The position numbers and the translations under genes are program-made. A stretch of DNA of 64,000 bases from Bacteroidaceae bacterium. Lineage in GTDB: Bacteria; Bacteroidota; Bacteroidia; Bacteroidales; Bacteroidaceae. The DNA lies in the NCBI GenBank assembly GCA_017429525.1, contig JAFROT010000046.1, positions 84,414 to 148,413 on the forward strand, written 5' to 3'. The notes below the pieces were generated by a model, which saw only the letters and a list, made by a program, of their open reading frames with translations, ran no database searches and was not told where the DNA came from. Shown here piece after piece: positions 1 to 6,946 of this stretch (position 1 is the first letter of the stretch; the number at the start of each line of letters is the position of its first letter).

Positions 1-1
1 G

Positions 2-319
2 TTGATGTGCCTGGTGTGCCTCCGTATTCGTCGGTTAGATACAGCCGAGCATCCCAATAATGGCCTCAAGGGTTTCCGCTGGCATTGGGCCATTCCGCTC
101 ATCTCGCTCTTCCTCGCGGCAGCTGATTTCGTCTATTTCTATGCCCTCAGCATCCCTGGTGCCCTCATCTCGGTCGTCTCGATGATTCGTCGTAGCAGCG
201 TTGTCGTCAGCTTCACGGTCGGTGCAATCATCTTCCGCGAGAAGAATCTGCGAGCCAAAGCCTTCGACCTCATCCTTGTGCTCCTCAGCATGGTGTTCCT
301 CTATCTCGGAAGTAAATAA
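2..319 (+). CDS. EamA/DMT-family transporter, C-terminal fragment
   Basis: Only the last ~105 residues are in the window; the reading frame is open to the left edge, so the true start lies upstream. The fragment is hydrophobic with at least three membrane segments. It contains the VSMIRRSSVVVSF stretch followed by FREKN and ends in a last helix, LILVLLSMVFLYLG, which is the usual end of an EamA (drug/metabolite transporter) half-domain. It would be an inner-membrane permease of unknown substrate. It is followed 11 bases later by an exported protein on the same strand. Family assignment is by recognition of the hydrophobic pattern; the substrate cannot be inferred. Confidence 0.72.
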   Translation: MMCLVCLRIRRLDTAEHPNNGLKGFRWHWAIPLISLFLAAADFVYFYALSIPGALISVVSMIRRSSVVVSFTVGAIIFREKNLRAKAFDLILVLLSMVFLYLGSK

Positions 320-330
320 GCAACTGGTAT

Positions 331-1281
331 ATGAAACGTCCTCTTCTCATAGCCATTACAGCAGGTCTGTTCCTGACAAGTTGCATCAACCCTCGCGCCA
401 TCGTGAGTGTTGATAAGGTGTTACCAGCCACCTCGGCAGAGCAAGTCGTTGTGTTCGAGCACGCTGATTCCTTGCCTGTCAAATGTGATACGGTTGGTCG
501 TCTCCGCTTGAAGGACTCAGGCTTTACCCTTCCTTCACGTGGCACCTATCCCTATGTTGTCTCCTATGCCAAGAAGAAAGCAGCAGAATGTGGTGCCAAT
601 GCACTCAACATCGACGAGCATAAGTTGCCGAAGATGGGCACGACCACCCATCAGGTCTGGGCTACGATGCTCTTGTTGCCTAATGCTCAGGAGTCTACAT
701 TCACTGCGTGGGCGCAGCAAGAGTCTAATCTCAATCGCGATGCTGCAATGGTAGGGCGTGTGCTCGAGGATCTCAGCCATGACTTTCGCCCGCATCACGC
801 TGTCAAGGTGAGCACAGGCCCAGCTTGGATCTATTCAGATATTTATACCTCAACAGGTGTCCAAAAGAACACGTTCGCCATGGATCTGATGGCTGAGTAT
901 GAGTACACATGGAAGTCGGGGTTAGGTGTTGGTGCTACGTTCTCGCATGCCTGGGGCTTTGTGGGCGACGACCGTCTGAAGCTTACCTATGCAGGCCCTT
1001 CTTTCGTATGTGCCTATCGCGAGGCTCATCACTGGGGGGCCGAGGTGGCGATTGGTATGGGCTATGCGCGTTATTCTGATGGCTATCGCTCAAGCAACGG
1101 CTTCGGTTTGTTGACCAAGCTTGGTGCAGAATATCTGTTCACGCGCCATTGGGGAATAGGGGCTGAGATGAATCTGATTACTACTACGTTCCGTAAGCCC
1201 GATGAGGTCGTACTGCCTAAGAACAGTTCCTTCGGTTTCAATCGTCTTGATCTTCTTATTGGCCTGCGTGCCTATTTCTAA
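331..1281 (+). CDS. Lipoprotein with C-terminal outer-membrane beta-barrel-like domain
   Basis: 316 residues. The start has a short signal peptide ending in a lipobox (FLTSC, Cys18). Residues ~40-130 form a soluble region with a YAKKKAAECGANAL segment, reminiscent of small lipoproteins that assist envelope assembly. From ~155 on the sequence shows alternating beta strands rich in Gly and aromatics (KVSTGPAWIYSDIY, GLGVGATFSHAWGF) and ends in LRAYF, the aromatic C-terminus of outer-membrane barrels. The C-terminal half resembles the next gene, so the two are probably related by duplication. The specific function is unknown. The pairing of a lipoprotein N-half with a barrel-like C-half is seen in the sequence; surface location is inferred. 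Confidence 0.6.
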   Translation: MKRPLLIAITAGLFLTSCINPRAIVSVDKVLPATSAEQVVVFEHADSLPVKCDTVGRLRLKDSGFTLPSRGTYPYVVSYAKKKAAECGANALNIDEHKLPKMGTTTHQVWATMLLLPNAQESTFTAWAQQESNLNRDAAMVGRVLEDLSHDFRPHHAVKVSTGPAWIYSDIYTSTGVQKNTFAMDLMAEYEYTWKSGLGVGATFSHAWGFVGDDRLKLTYAGPSFVCAYREAHHWGAEVAIGMGYARYSDGYRSSNGFGLLTKLGAEYLFTRHWGIGAEMNLITTTFRKPDEVVLPKNSSFGFNRLDLLIGLRAYF

Positions 1282-1316
1282 TCATGTTCTTCATAACCAT
1301 CAAATTCAGTTAGGCA

Positions 1317-1961
1317 ATGAAACGCATTCTCTTGATTATCTTCCTGCTGGGCCTATTCTTAGGCTCGACTTCCGTCTCGGCGCAGTCCGAAGGTGCCCAG
1401 TCGCGTAAGTCGTTCCCTTCGCGTTCTCAACTTGCTGATCAGCCGCATACCGTCTTCAAGGTGAGTGTCGGACCGGCCATGATGTTCTCGAAGATGTATG
1501 TCGGCGTTCCAGCTAAGACCTACAACCGTCGATGGGGATTCGATGTGATGGGCGACCTCCAGCACATCTGGAGCAAAGGATGGGGCTTCGGCGTGAACTA
1601 CGCTTTCAATCACACCTCTTTCGGGCAAGAAGGATTCTCGCTCCACTATGTGGGGCCCAGCGCAGTCTATGCACGTCGATTGGTAGGAGGGTTTGGCTTT
1701 GATGTGTCGCTCGGCCTCGGTTATGGCCGTTTTGTCGAGGAGACACATTACATCAAGTATAGGTCTGCCCTTGCCCGAGATGGCTTTGGCTCGATGTTGC
1801 AGGCTGGACTTGAATACCTGATAACAGAGAACCTCGGTGTCGGCGTCGAAGCCAACCTCCTGACAGTTCTCTGTAAGCAGAACGACATACAACTCCCCAA
1901 TGATGAGCATTTTGGCGTGCGCCGTTTCAATCTCCTTGCTGGCTTGCGCCTCTATTTCTAA
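1317..1961 (+). CDS. Outer-membrane beta-barrel protein, paralogue of the preceding C-terminal half
   Basis: 214 residues with a classical signal peptide (LLIIFLLGLFLGSTSVSAQ). The mature part starts at VFKVSVGPAMMFSKMYVG and parallels KVSTGPAWIYSDIYTS in the upstream protein; both share the GWGFGVNYAF / GLGVGATFSH and YVGPSAVYAR / YAGPSFVCAY blocks and end LRLYF / LRAYF. It is therefore a small 8-strand-type barrel candidate. It sits 35 bases after the upstream gene and 12 bases before the next, so the three probably form one transcript. No functional motif beyond the barrel pattern is visible. Confidence 0.65.
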   Translation: MKRILLIIFLLGLFLGSTSVSAQSEGAQSRKSFPSRSQLADQPHTVFKVSVGPAMMFSKMYVGVPAKTYNRRWGFDVMGDLQHIWSKGWGFGVNYAFNHTSFGQEGFSLHYVGPSAVYARRLVGGFGFDVSLGLGYGRFVEETHYIKYRSALARDGFGSMLQAGLEYLITENLGVGVEANLLTVLCKQNDIQLPNDEHFGVRRFNLLAGLRLYF

Positions 1962-1973
1962 GACAATACCTCT

Positions 1974-2636
1974 ATGAAGCGATTCCTTTTATTCAACTTT
2001 CTGCTCTCTCTCTTTATTAGTGGTGCTACAGCACAGCCCGCGATGCGGGATGTCTTCGCCGCCATGCCCGATTCTGTCCTCCCGTTGGTGACGAAGAACA
2101 ACCGTCTGGATTGCATTGACTTCATCGAGAACCACATGGAGGCCAAAGTGCGCAATGCCTTTGACGAATATGTGACGTTGGAGGCTCTGACAGCCGATTA
2201 TGCTCGCTTTCGCACCAGTCCTGTCGCTGTGATGGAGATGAAGCTGCTCGCGTTGTCCGATTCCGCTCGCGTGCTCTGCCTCGTCACGACAGCCGAGACA
2301 GGCGACACCGCCTCTGCCATCAGGCTCTGTGACTCCAACATCCGTTTCCTGCGCGAAGACTGGTCGGAGCTTGCAGCCGATAGCGCCATCACGTTCGCTG
2401 TGCCTGCTGTAGACCGGTTCATCGCCGGTGAGACGGCAGATAGTCTGAAGGCCGACTTTGAACAAGCGCTCAGTTCGCTGCGTAGCCTGCATCCTGTGCG
2501 AATGTCGCTCTCCGCAGACGAGTCTGCCCTCACCTTAACCCTCCAGACCGCTCTGCTCTCGAAGGAGGAACGAGGAGCTGTTGCCGGCCGGCTCCGTCCC
2601 CTCGTCCTTCGCTGGGTAAATGGCAAGTTTGAATGA
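1974..2636 (+). CDS. Exported DUF3256-like hypothetical protein
   Basis: 220 residues with a signal peptide (FLLFNFLLSLFISGATAQ). The mature protein is mixed alpha/beta, starting MRDVFAAMPDSVLPLVTKNNRLDCIDF and ending with PLVLRWVNGKFE. The opening 'FAAMPDS..P.L....R.DMIDF' pattern is that of a small periplasmic family common in Bacteroidales (I associate it with DUF3256), but this is recall rather than a search. It is the last gene of a three-gene same-strand run and is followed by a strong hairpin terminator. Function unknown. Confidence 0.6.
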   Translation: MKRFLLFNFLLSLFISGATAQPAMRDVFAAMPDSVLPLVTKNNRLDCIDFIENHMEAKVRNAFDEYVTLEALTADYARFRTSPVAVMEMKLLALSDSARVLCLVTTAETGDTASAIRLCDSNIRFLREDWSELAADSAITFAVPAVDRFIAGETADSLKADFEQALSSLRSLHPVRMSLSADESALTLTLQTALLSKEERGAVAGRLRPLVLRWVNGKFE

Positions 2637-2644
2637 GTTTGAAT

Positions 2645-2728
2645 GAACCTATGTTCGTCGGCCCACTAACCTATGTTCATCGCCTCACGAACCTATGTTC
2701 GTAGCCCGATGAACATAGGTTCTTTTTT
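2645..2728 (+). terminator. Terminator hairpin with two extra direct copies of its stem
   Basis: The stem GAACCTATGTTC (2689-2700) pairs perfectly with GAACATAGGTTC (2711-2722) across a 10-base loop and is followed by six T residues. Two further copies of the left arm lie upstream, at 2645-2656 (exact) and 2668-2678. This ends the three-gene run 331-2636. Confidence 0.85.
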
Positions 2729-2767
2729 ATCCCCACTTTTTCTGCGTTCTCAGGCCGTCACAATGCA

Positions 2768-2799
2768 AGAGGACTCCACCCTGTCGGGTGAAGTCCTCT
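2768..2799 (-). terminator. Hairpin downstream of rpmE2, probable terminator
   Basis: The sequences AGAGGACTCCACCC and GGGTGAAGTCCTCT form a long stem with a small loop, 32 bases past the L31 stop codon. There is no clear T run on the minus-strand exit side, so it may act as an RNA 3' stabiliser rather than an efficient intrinsic terminator. Confidence 0.6.
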
Positions 2800-2830
2800 G
2801 TGTGCGATTAAGCTGCAAGTGGCCTTGTGC

Positions 2831-3082
2831 TTACTTGCGGCTGCGAGCGTAGCGGCTCATGAACTTGTCGACGCGACCAGCGGTGTCGACCAGCTTGCTC
2901 TTACCCGTGTAGAAGGGGTGTGAGCTGGCTGAGATTTCGAGCTTCACTACGGGATATTCCTCGCCTTCGAATTCCACGGTCTCCGTGGTCTTGGCTGTGG
3001 AACGGCTCAGGAACATGTCGCCATTACTCATGTCCTTGAACACGACGGGGCGATAGTTGTCGGGATGGATACCTTGTTTCAT
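2831..3082 (-). CDS. rpmE2: 50S ribosomal protein L31 type B
   Basis: 83 residues starting [21 protein letters not shown], with [22 protein letters not shown] near the end. This is the type B form: the zinc-binding cysteines of classical L31 are absent (no Cys at all), consistent with the zinc-independent paralogue. It binds the large subunit near the central protuberance and forms the B1b bridge. It is monocistronic, with its own promoter at 3174-3205 and a leader carrying two matching hairpins (3103-3152). Identification is secure from length and motifs. Confidence 0.97.
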   Translation of the reverse strand: MKQGIHPDNYRPVVFKDMSNGDMFLSRSTAKTTETVEFEGEEYPVVKLEISASSHPFYTGKSKLVDTAGRVDKFMSRYARSRK

Positions 3083-3102
3083 TGTTTTGTTTGAGTAGTT
3101 TT

Positions 3103-3152
3103 GCCGGGCTTGTGTACCGGCGGTGAATATTATGCTGGGCTTGTGTACCAGC
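3103..3152 (-). promoter_or_regulatory. L31 mRNA leader: two tandem hairpins with identical loops
   Basis: In RNA sense (minus strand) the leader has GCTGG-TACACAAGC-CCAGC (3152-3134) and GCCGG-TACACAAGC-CCGGC (3121-3103), 31 bases apart. The two 9-base loops are identical. The stems differ at one pair (T-A versus C-G), so both strands changed together and pairing is preserved. This suggests a selected RNA structure between the promoter and the start codon, possibly for L31 autoregulation. That function is inferred from position; L31 leaders are known in other phyla. Confidence 0.6.
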
Positions 3153-3173
3153 GTTATTTCGCTTTTTGCGGCG

Positions 3174-3205
3174 CAAAAGTACTGCTTTTCCCCGAAACTG
3201 CCAAA
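3174..3205 (-). promoter_or_regulatory. rpmE2 promoter (Bacteroidetes -33/-7)
   Basis: On the minus strand TTTG (3205-3202) is followed after 20 bases by TACTTTTG (3181-3174), matching the Bacteroidetes sigma-ABfr consensus TTTG-N19-22-TAnnTTTG. The predicted leader is about 85 bases. Confidence 0.75.
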
Positions 3206-3442
3206 CTTTCAGCCACTTTTCTTCATTCTGGCAACGTTATTCCCTTGATTGAGACGGGCCAGTTCAAGAAATGATTCCAAAAAGATATGCAAAAATTGTC
3301 TTATATCTTACTCTCGCAATGAGAAACAAGATATCTTTATCTGAATCTCCAGACGGTTCCGATAACTTAGGATTAACCTGCTTAGTTCTCAAGATGGTTG
3401 GGAAGGCGGCTGAAGGAGTTGATGCCGCCGATGAAGCAGAAT
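3206..3442. other. Intergenic stretch, no gene recognised
   Basis: With the rpmE2 leader and promoter this makes a 360-base gap. Beyond the rpmE2 -33 element no convincing ORF, RNA or repeat is visible; short open frames here have no recognisable features. Confidence 0.5.
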
Positions 3443-4066
3443 TTATTGGCTGATAGGTTGCTTCATCATCTTCTCCAGTTCCGAATCTGGTTTCTCGAAT
3501 ATTTCTTCAGGTTTATAGAATCGAGTTACCATCGTGGCAAACACTTTGTTGTTGAAAACGAACACAAAGTCATAGTAGCCCGGTTCCACCTCTTCGGGAT
3601 GAAGGTAGAAGGTGCCCCATTGTTCGCTTTCCTCAGCCTCAGGGTCTCGGTTCAGATCGAGAGCCTGAATGTAACCGAGCGTTTCGTCGTTCAGCGTGTT
3701 CTTCTGATAAAAGGCGTGGTCGGCTTTATGCTTGAAAACCATCACCTTGATACCAGTTCCCGCGCTTGCCTGAGGATGAAACTCTATCCACTCGTCCAGT
3801 TCAAACACCGAACGAATGCCTTCGGCGGCGTAAGGCTTATGGTTGAAATCTTCAGAGCCGCACCGGTTGCCGAATAGGCTCAAGCCTGTCATTACGGGCT
3901 TTTCCCCTTCTTTGAGATTTGCGAAATAGAGCTTGCCAAGAACCGTCGTGTCCTGAACCTGTGCGGCATCGGACGGGTTCATTGCATAAGCCTTTGCGCC
4001 ATTGGTGACGACGGCGGTCGAGAGCGCCACGAGCACTATGGTTAAGAATAGAGCAATCCTTTTCAT
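3443..4066 (-). CDS. Exported hypothetical protein
   Basis: 207 residues using the second in-frame ATG, which begins a proper signal peptide (MKRIALFLTIVLVALSTAVV...AYA); the ATG 11 codons upstream would add a charged stretch before it. The mature part has an ELDEWIEFHPQ segment, FYLHPEEVEPGYYDFVFVFN and VTRFYKPEEIFEKPDSEL, and looks like a single beta-rich domain. I do not recognise the family. There is no lipobox, so it is probably periplasmic or secreted. It stands alone between a large repeat-bearing gap on its 5' side and the rpmE2 promoter on its 3' side. Confidence 0.65.
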   Translation of the reverse strand: MKRIALFLTIVLVALSTAVVTNGAKAYAMNPSDAAQVQDTTVLGKLYFANLKEGEKPVMTGLSLFGNRCGSEDFNHKPYAAEGIRSVFELDEWIEFHPQASAGTGIKVMVFKHKADHAFYQKNTLNDETLGYIQALDLNRDPEAEESEQWGTFYLHPEEVEPGYYDFVFVFNNKVFATMVTRFYKPEEIFEKPDSELEKMMKQPISQ

Positions 4067-4346
4067 ATACCTTAATTCTGCAACACTATTATTCTTCATA
4101 TTGACGTATATTCCTGGGCAAAAATGGTTCCAAGGATATGGCCTTATCAGCTATTTCACTTGTCTCAGTGTTGCGATTAGGAAACAAGCAAAACTCTGAT
4201 AGGCAGGGCAAAGGTACGATGATTCTATGATAATCGCAATTTTTCGAACATTATTTTTCATATCTTGCTGTAAAATAACAAAAGTACGCGGAAACCTGCT
4301 GTCCCCAAGTATAATAGATTCATGAATTGCGTTTCTCGAAGACGCT

Positions 4347-4542
4347 GCGAACATTCGTTGAGTGAACTGCAATCATTCGTCGAGTGTTAACGATGTTTTC
4401 GTGCCACATACACCTTATGGTCGCTTTGGTTGTTCGGTCGCGACCGAACAACCTACACATATAGACGCATCGGGCTGCACGTATATATGTGTAAGGCTAT
4501 GCGTATATATGTAACGTGCTACACGTATAAATGTGCAGGCTG
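4347..4542. repeat. 22-bp periodic repeat array I, with central 26-bp palindrome
   Basis: Four contiguous 22-bp units occupy 4455-4476, 4477-4498, 4499-4520 and 4521-4542, sharing the core ACGTATATATGTGTAAGGC. Upstream, 4347-4368, 4369-4390 and 4391-4412 are more degenerate units (GCGAACATTCGTTGAGTG, GCAATCATTCGTCGAGTG) nearly in the same register. The same unit family recurs at 17069-17134 and 35677-35830. Confidence 0.8.
4428..4453. repeat. Perfect 26-bp palindrome
   Basis: The left arm GGTTGTTCGGTCG (4428-4440) and right arm CGACCGAACAACC (4441-4453) are exact reverse complements with no loop. It lies inside the 22-bp array and splits its degenerate and well-conserved parts. It could be a protein-binding operator or a cruciform-forming site. 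Confidence 0.85.
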
Positions 4543-4740
4543 ACACGAATGGTGGTGTCGGAGGGAGTGGCAATAATAGCAAAGGTGATAGGTTGTGCCT
4601 TCGAGATTGGAAATAATTACATTTGAATAGCGATAAAAAATACATTTTTACATAATACATTGCGAAAGTGACTGTAATATAAAAGATTAAGCTTGCTGAG
4701 AATTATGTATTTTGTATGTAAAATGCTATGTAAAAATGTA

Positions 4741-4792
4741 AAAAGAGCATGCAAGGAGCGTCTATTTCGGTAAAAATAGGCGCTCCTTGCAT
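4741..4792 (-). terminator. Terminator of the nucleic-acid locus operon
   Basis: The 19-base arms 4749-4767 and 4774-4792 (ATGCAAGGAGCG... / ...CGCTCCTTGCAT) pair with a single G-U and a 6-base loop. On the minus strand the hairpin is followed shortly by CTCTTTTTAC. It lies 44 bases past the nuclease stop codon. Confidence 0.85.
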
Positions 4793-4835
4793 ATTTGTTG
4801 GTGATAAATACTCGTTCAGGAGTGGTTGTGGGTAT

Positions 4836-5735
4836 TTACTGGAATCCCCAGGCGGTCTTGACGACTTGCGATTCCACTTGTCTCTCAATGTGGTCGGGCA
4901 GGTTACAGAAGAAGTCGATGTCGGTGAGGGCTTCCAACTGATCGATGCTGACGATGTAGGGCGACAGGTTTTTCTCGTCCTCATAGAAAGAGCGGTGCTG
5001 CATCCAGAAGCCGATGGCCTTGTAGCCACCGTTCGTGGCGTTCTTGTTTTTGCAGAGGATGGCCATGAAGAAGTACTTGGGCACGAGCAGCTGCAAGGCT
5101 GTTCCCCTGCGAGCATATTCCAGGATTTGGTCGTCCTTATCGATGGTGCCGCCTTTGACTACGTAGAGCGTGTCGCGGAAATCAGCTGTATTCCAGGAAC
5201 GTATCTTCATCTCGAGGTTGGCCCAGATGCCGCCGTTGAAGCTGTAGAGTTGCGGCTGCATGTTGGAGTAGAGGAAGGTCTGCCGGTTGGCTTCGAGCGA
5301 GTTCCAACGGTCGGCCGATGCGATGATGTGTCCGCGCGTGTAGCCCGAACCGCTGTAGTGACTACTTGTGGTGCGATACACCTCGGGGATGTCGTAGTCC
5401 TCCATGAAGTTGTCCTCACGCTTGATGTAGCCTCCGCTGTTCGTGTTGTCCCAACGGAATGCTGTCCAGCGCTGCGCTTTCTTTGCGAGGCTCCATTCTA
5501 TGCAGTAGTTGACCTGCCCCGAACTCAAACGCTTGACGAGAAACATATTCGCCACGCCCCCCGCCAGCTTCGGCATTTCCATCCGTCCGGCTTCGGGGTG
5601 CTCGGCTGTTTTGTTGGCATTGGTGTTGATGGTGAGTGGGTCTTTGTTGTCGTCGTCGTCCGACGAGCAGCCCCAGAAGCACAGCGGCAGGAATGTTACG
5701 AGCAGGAATAACGAGTGTAGTGTTTGTCTATACAT
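4836..5735 (-). CDS. DNA/RNA non-specific endonuclease, lipoprotein
   Basis: 299 residues when started at the ATG that opens a lipoprotein signal peptide (lipobox FWGC, Cys23); an upstream extension of the frame only overlaps the RAYT gene. Residues ~130-142 read GYTRGHIIASADR, the DRGH-type active site of the NUC1/Serratia nuclease family (catalytic His ~136; the usual Asp is Thr here). FLYSNMQPQ and IWANLE follow as the metal-binding and second helix motifs. It would cleave DNA and RNA at the cell surface. Its start overlaps the RAYT stop by 8 bases, and it is the last gene of the operon that begins with the TonB receptor. The Asp-to-Thr change is a visible oddity. Confidence 0.88.
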   Translation of the reverse strand: MYRQTLHSLFLLVTFLPLCFWGCSSDDDDNKDPLTINTNANKTAEHPEAGRMEMPKLAGGVANMFLVKRLSSGQVNYCIEWSLAKKAQRWTAFRWDNTNSGGYIKREDNFMEDYDIPEVYRTTSSHYSGSGYTRGHIIASADRWNSLEANRQTFLYSNMQPQLYSFNGGIWANLEMKIRSWNTADFRDTLYVVKGGTIDKDDQILEYARRGTALQLLVPKYFFMAILCKNKNATNGGYKAIGFWMQHRSFYEDEKNLSPYIVSIDQLEALTDIDFFCNLPDHIERQVESQVVKTAWGFQ

Positions 5736-6834
5736 ATTGTGATTCTTTTTGATGAGTATGGGTAATATCCCACGCCAGGGCATTAAGTACATTACATTCA
5801 TCACGGGAGACTTTTCGACGTTCGCTCCGATGAGGAAACGGAGAAAGAAGCAGCAGACGTCCCTCTGCCGTTGCATAGAAACGTTCACCTTTAGGCTTTG
5901 ACATCGGGTCGAGGCCATTGTCGAGAAGCACGATGAGTGGCAACTTGAGATCGAAGGCGGCTCGCATGATGGCTTTCTCGCCAGGAGAAATAGCAGGGGA
6001 GACCAGGACGGCTCCCTCCTGTGCAGACGCGAGGAGGCGTTGCTTCTCTTGTTCCAGCAATTCCGGGGCAATGCTTCTTGAAATGCGTACCTGCAGCAAC
6101 TGCTCAGCTTGCAGCAGCTGCTGATTTCCGACCAAGGAGCACTTGCGCCCGCAAATATCGACATCCGGCCGAACGGTCAGCAGGTCTGGATGGGCCCGTT
6201 TCATGGCAAGACGATAGGGATTGTCGGCGAGGTATGCTCGAAGTGTATCGAGTTGACCGGCGTGGAGGAGGATGCGGTCGTGGTAGCCGCGTTCAAAGAG
6301 GAAGCCGGCGTTGCCTGTGGACGTTGATGGTTGGGGAGGGGGTTGTTGGACGTGCTGTTGGGTGTGTTGCTGTATTACAGCAATTGAGTTTGGTTGCTGT
6401 GGTACAGCAACACACTCAACTGAGGATGAGAGGAGGCTGCGATAGGCTTTGTTGCAACCTTGCTTGAAGCCGAGGACGACTTTCCCCAGACCAACTTCCA
6501 GACGGCGTTCCACGAAGATGATTCCATGGATATGGTCTGGCATGAGTTGAAATCCCAGGACGGAAACCTCTGGATGATAGCGTGGGATATCCTTCCACGC
6601 CTTCGCCACGGCCTCACCGAGCGGCGTCGGGACAAGATGGGGCCACTCTGGAGTGCCTCGCTGTGCCGTGACATCTCCTTCCAATCGACCAAGCAACGGG
6701 CGCCGACCTTCCACCGCAATCGTAATCATGTAGATGCGACGCTCATGGTAGTCTTGGTCTACAGCTCGCCTCTTCATCGATGGCTGTGTCGGGCCAGCAT
6801 ATTTCTGCTGTTTAGCGTAGTCTTGGCGGTTCAT
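5728..6834 (-). CDS. RAYT-type HUH transposase (Y1_Tnp) fused to a DprA/SLOG-like C-terminal domain
   Basis: 368 residues from the ATG at 6834; ATG 6885 and a TTG at 6933 are alternatives but lie in a hairpin. Residues ~20-220 are an IS200/REP-associated tyrosine transposase domain: KRRAVDQDYHERRIYM, HUH motif MPDHIHG (His101, His103), and catalytic Tyr184 in ERGYHDRIL. A Gln/Pro-rich stretch (~139-170) interrupts this domain just before the Tyr. Residues ~222-357 resemble the SLOG/DprA nucleotide-binding fold: EGAVLVSPAISPGEKAIM, LPLIVLLDNG, then GRLLLLSPFP. HUH enzymes nick and rejoin single-stranded DNA at hairpins; DprA binds single-stranded DNA. The gene lies inside a nuclease/TonB operon and overlaps the nuclease start by 8 bases. 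The fusion is seen in sequence; its job is unknown. Confidence 0.8.
   Translation of the reverse strand: MNRQDYAKQQKYAGPTQPSMKRRAVDQDYHERRIYMITIAVEGRRPLLGRLEGDVTAQRGTPEWPHLVPTPLGEAVAKAWKDIPRYHPEVSVLGFQLMPDHIHGIIFVERRLEVGLGKVVLGFKQGCNKAYRSLLSSSVECVAVPQQPNSIAVIQQHTQQHVQQPPPQPSTSTGNAGFLFERGYHDRILLHAGQLDTLRAYLADNPYRLAMKRAHPDLLTVRPDVDICGRKCSLVGNQQLLQAEQLLQVRISRSIAPELLEQEKQRLLASAQEGAVLVSPAISPGEKAIMRAAFDLKLPLIVLLDNGLDPMSKPKGERFYATAEGRLLLLSPFPHRSERRKVSRDECNVLNALAWDITHTHQKESQYV
6363..6414. repeat. Nested inverted repeats inside the RAYT gene
   Basis: TGTGTTGCTGTA (6363-6374) and TACAGCAACACA (6403-6414) are exact complements. The core TTGCTGTA/TACAGCAA also recurs between them, so several alternative hairpins form. 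The DNA is in frame and encodes the Gln-rich linker of the RAYT protein, as if a REP-like sequence had inserted there. Confidence 0.7.
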
Positions 6835-6876
6835 GAAAGGCGATACAGCTCGCAGAGCACGGAATGGATGAAAAAG

Positions 6877-6929
6877 ATCCGTCATCTTTGCAGCTTTGTG
6901 TTCTCGCACGAGCTGCAATGATGACGGAT
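6877..6929. repeat. REP-like hairpin at the 5' end of the RAYT gene
   Basis: ATCCGTCATCTTTGCAGCT (6877-6895) pairs with AGCTGCAATGATGACGGAT (6911-6929) with one mismatch in 19 and a 15-base loop. RAYT transposases recognise such hairpins next to their own gene, so this is a candidate substrate. Confidence 0.65.
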
Positions 6930-6946
6930 GCAAAAGCAGTTAGTAA

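Larger units (their letters stand above)
4067..4835. other. 769-base gene-free gap holding array I and a terminator
   Basis: Contents are the 22-bp array and palindrome (4347-4542), an AT-rich stretch 4543-4740 with nothing recognised, and the nuclease terminator at 4741-4792. ORFs overlapping the gap are low-complexity or run antisense to the nuclease gene. Confidence 0.6.

Noticed and set aside
4455-4542. 22-bp arrays as CRISPR
   Set aside because: Units are contiguous with no unique spacers and there are no cas genes.
5736-6164. N-terminal extension of the nuclease frame to 442 residues
   Set aside because: The extension runs through the RAYT coding region, is Cys/Ser-rich without signal, and precedes a perfect lipoprotein signal start.
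5728-6933. Complete insertion sequence around the transposase
   Set aside because: No target duplication or terminal repeats bracket the gene; RAYTs are normally single-copy domesticated genes.
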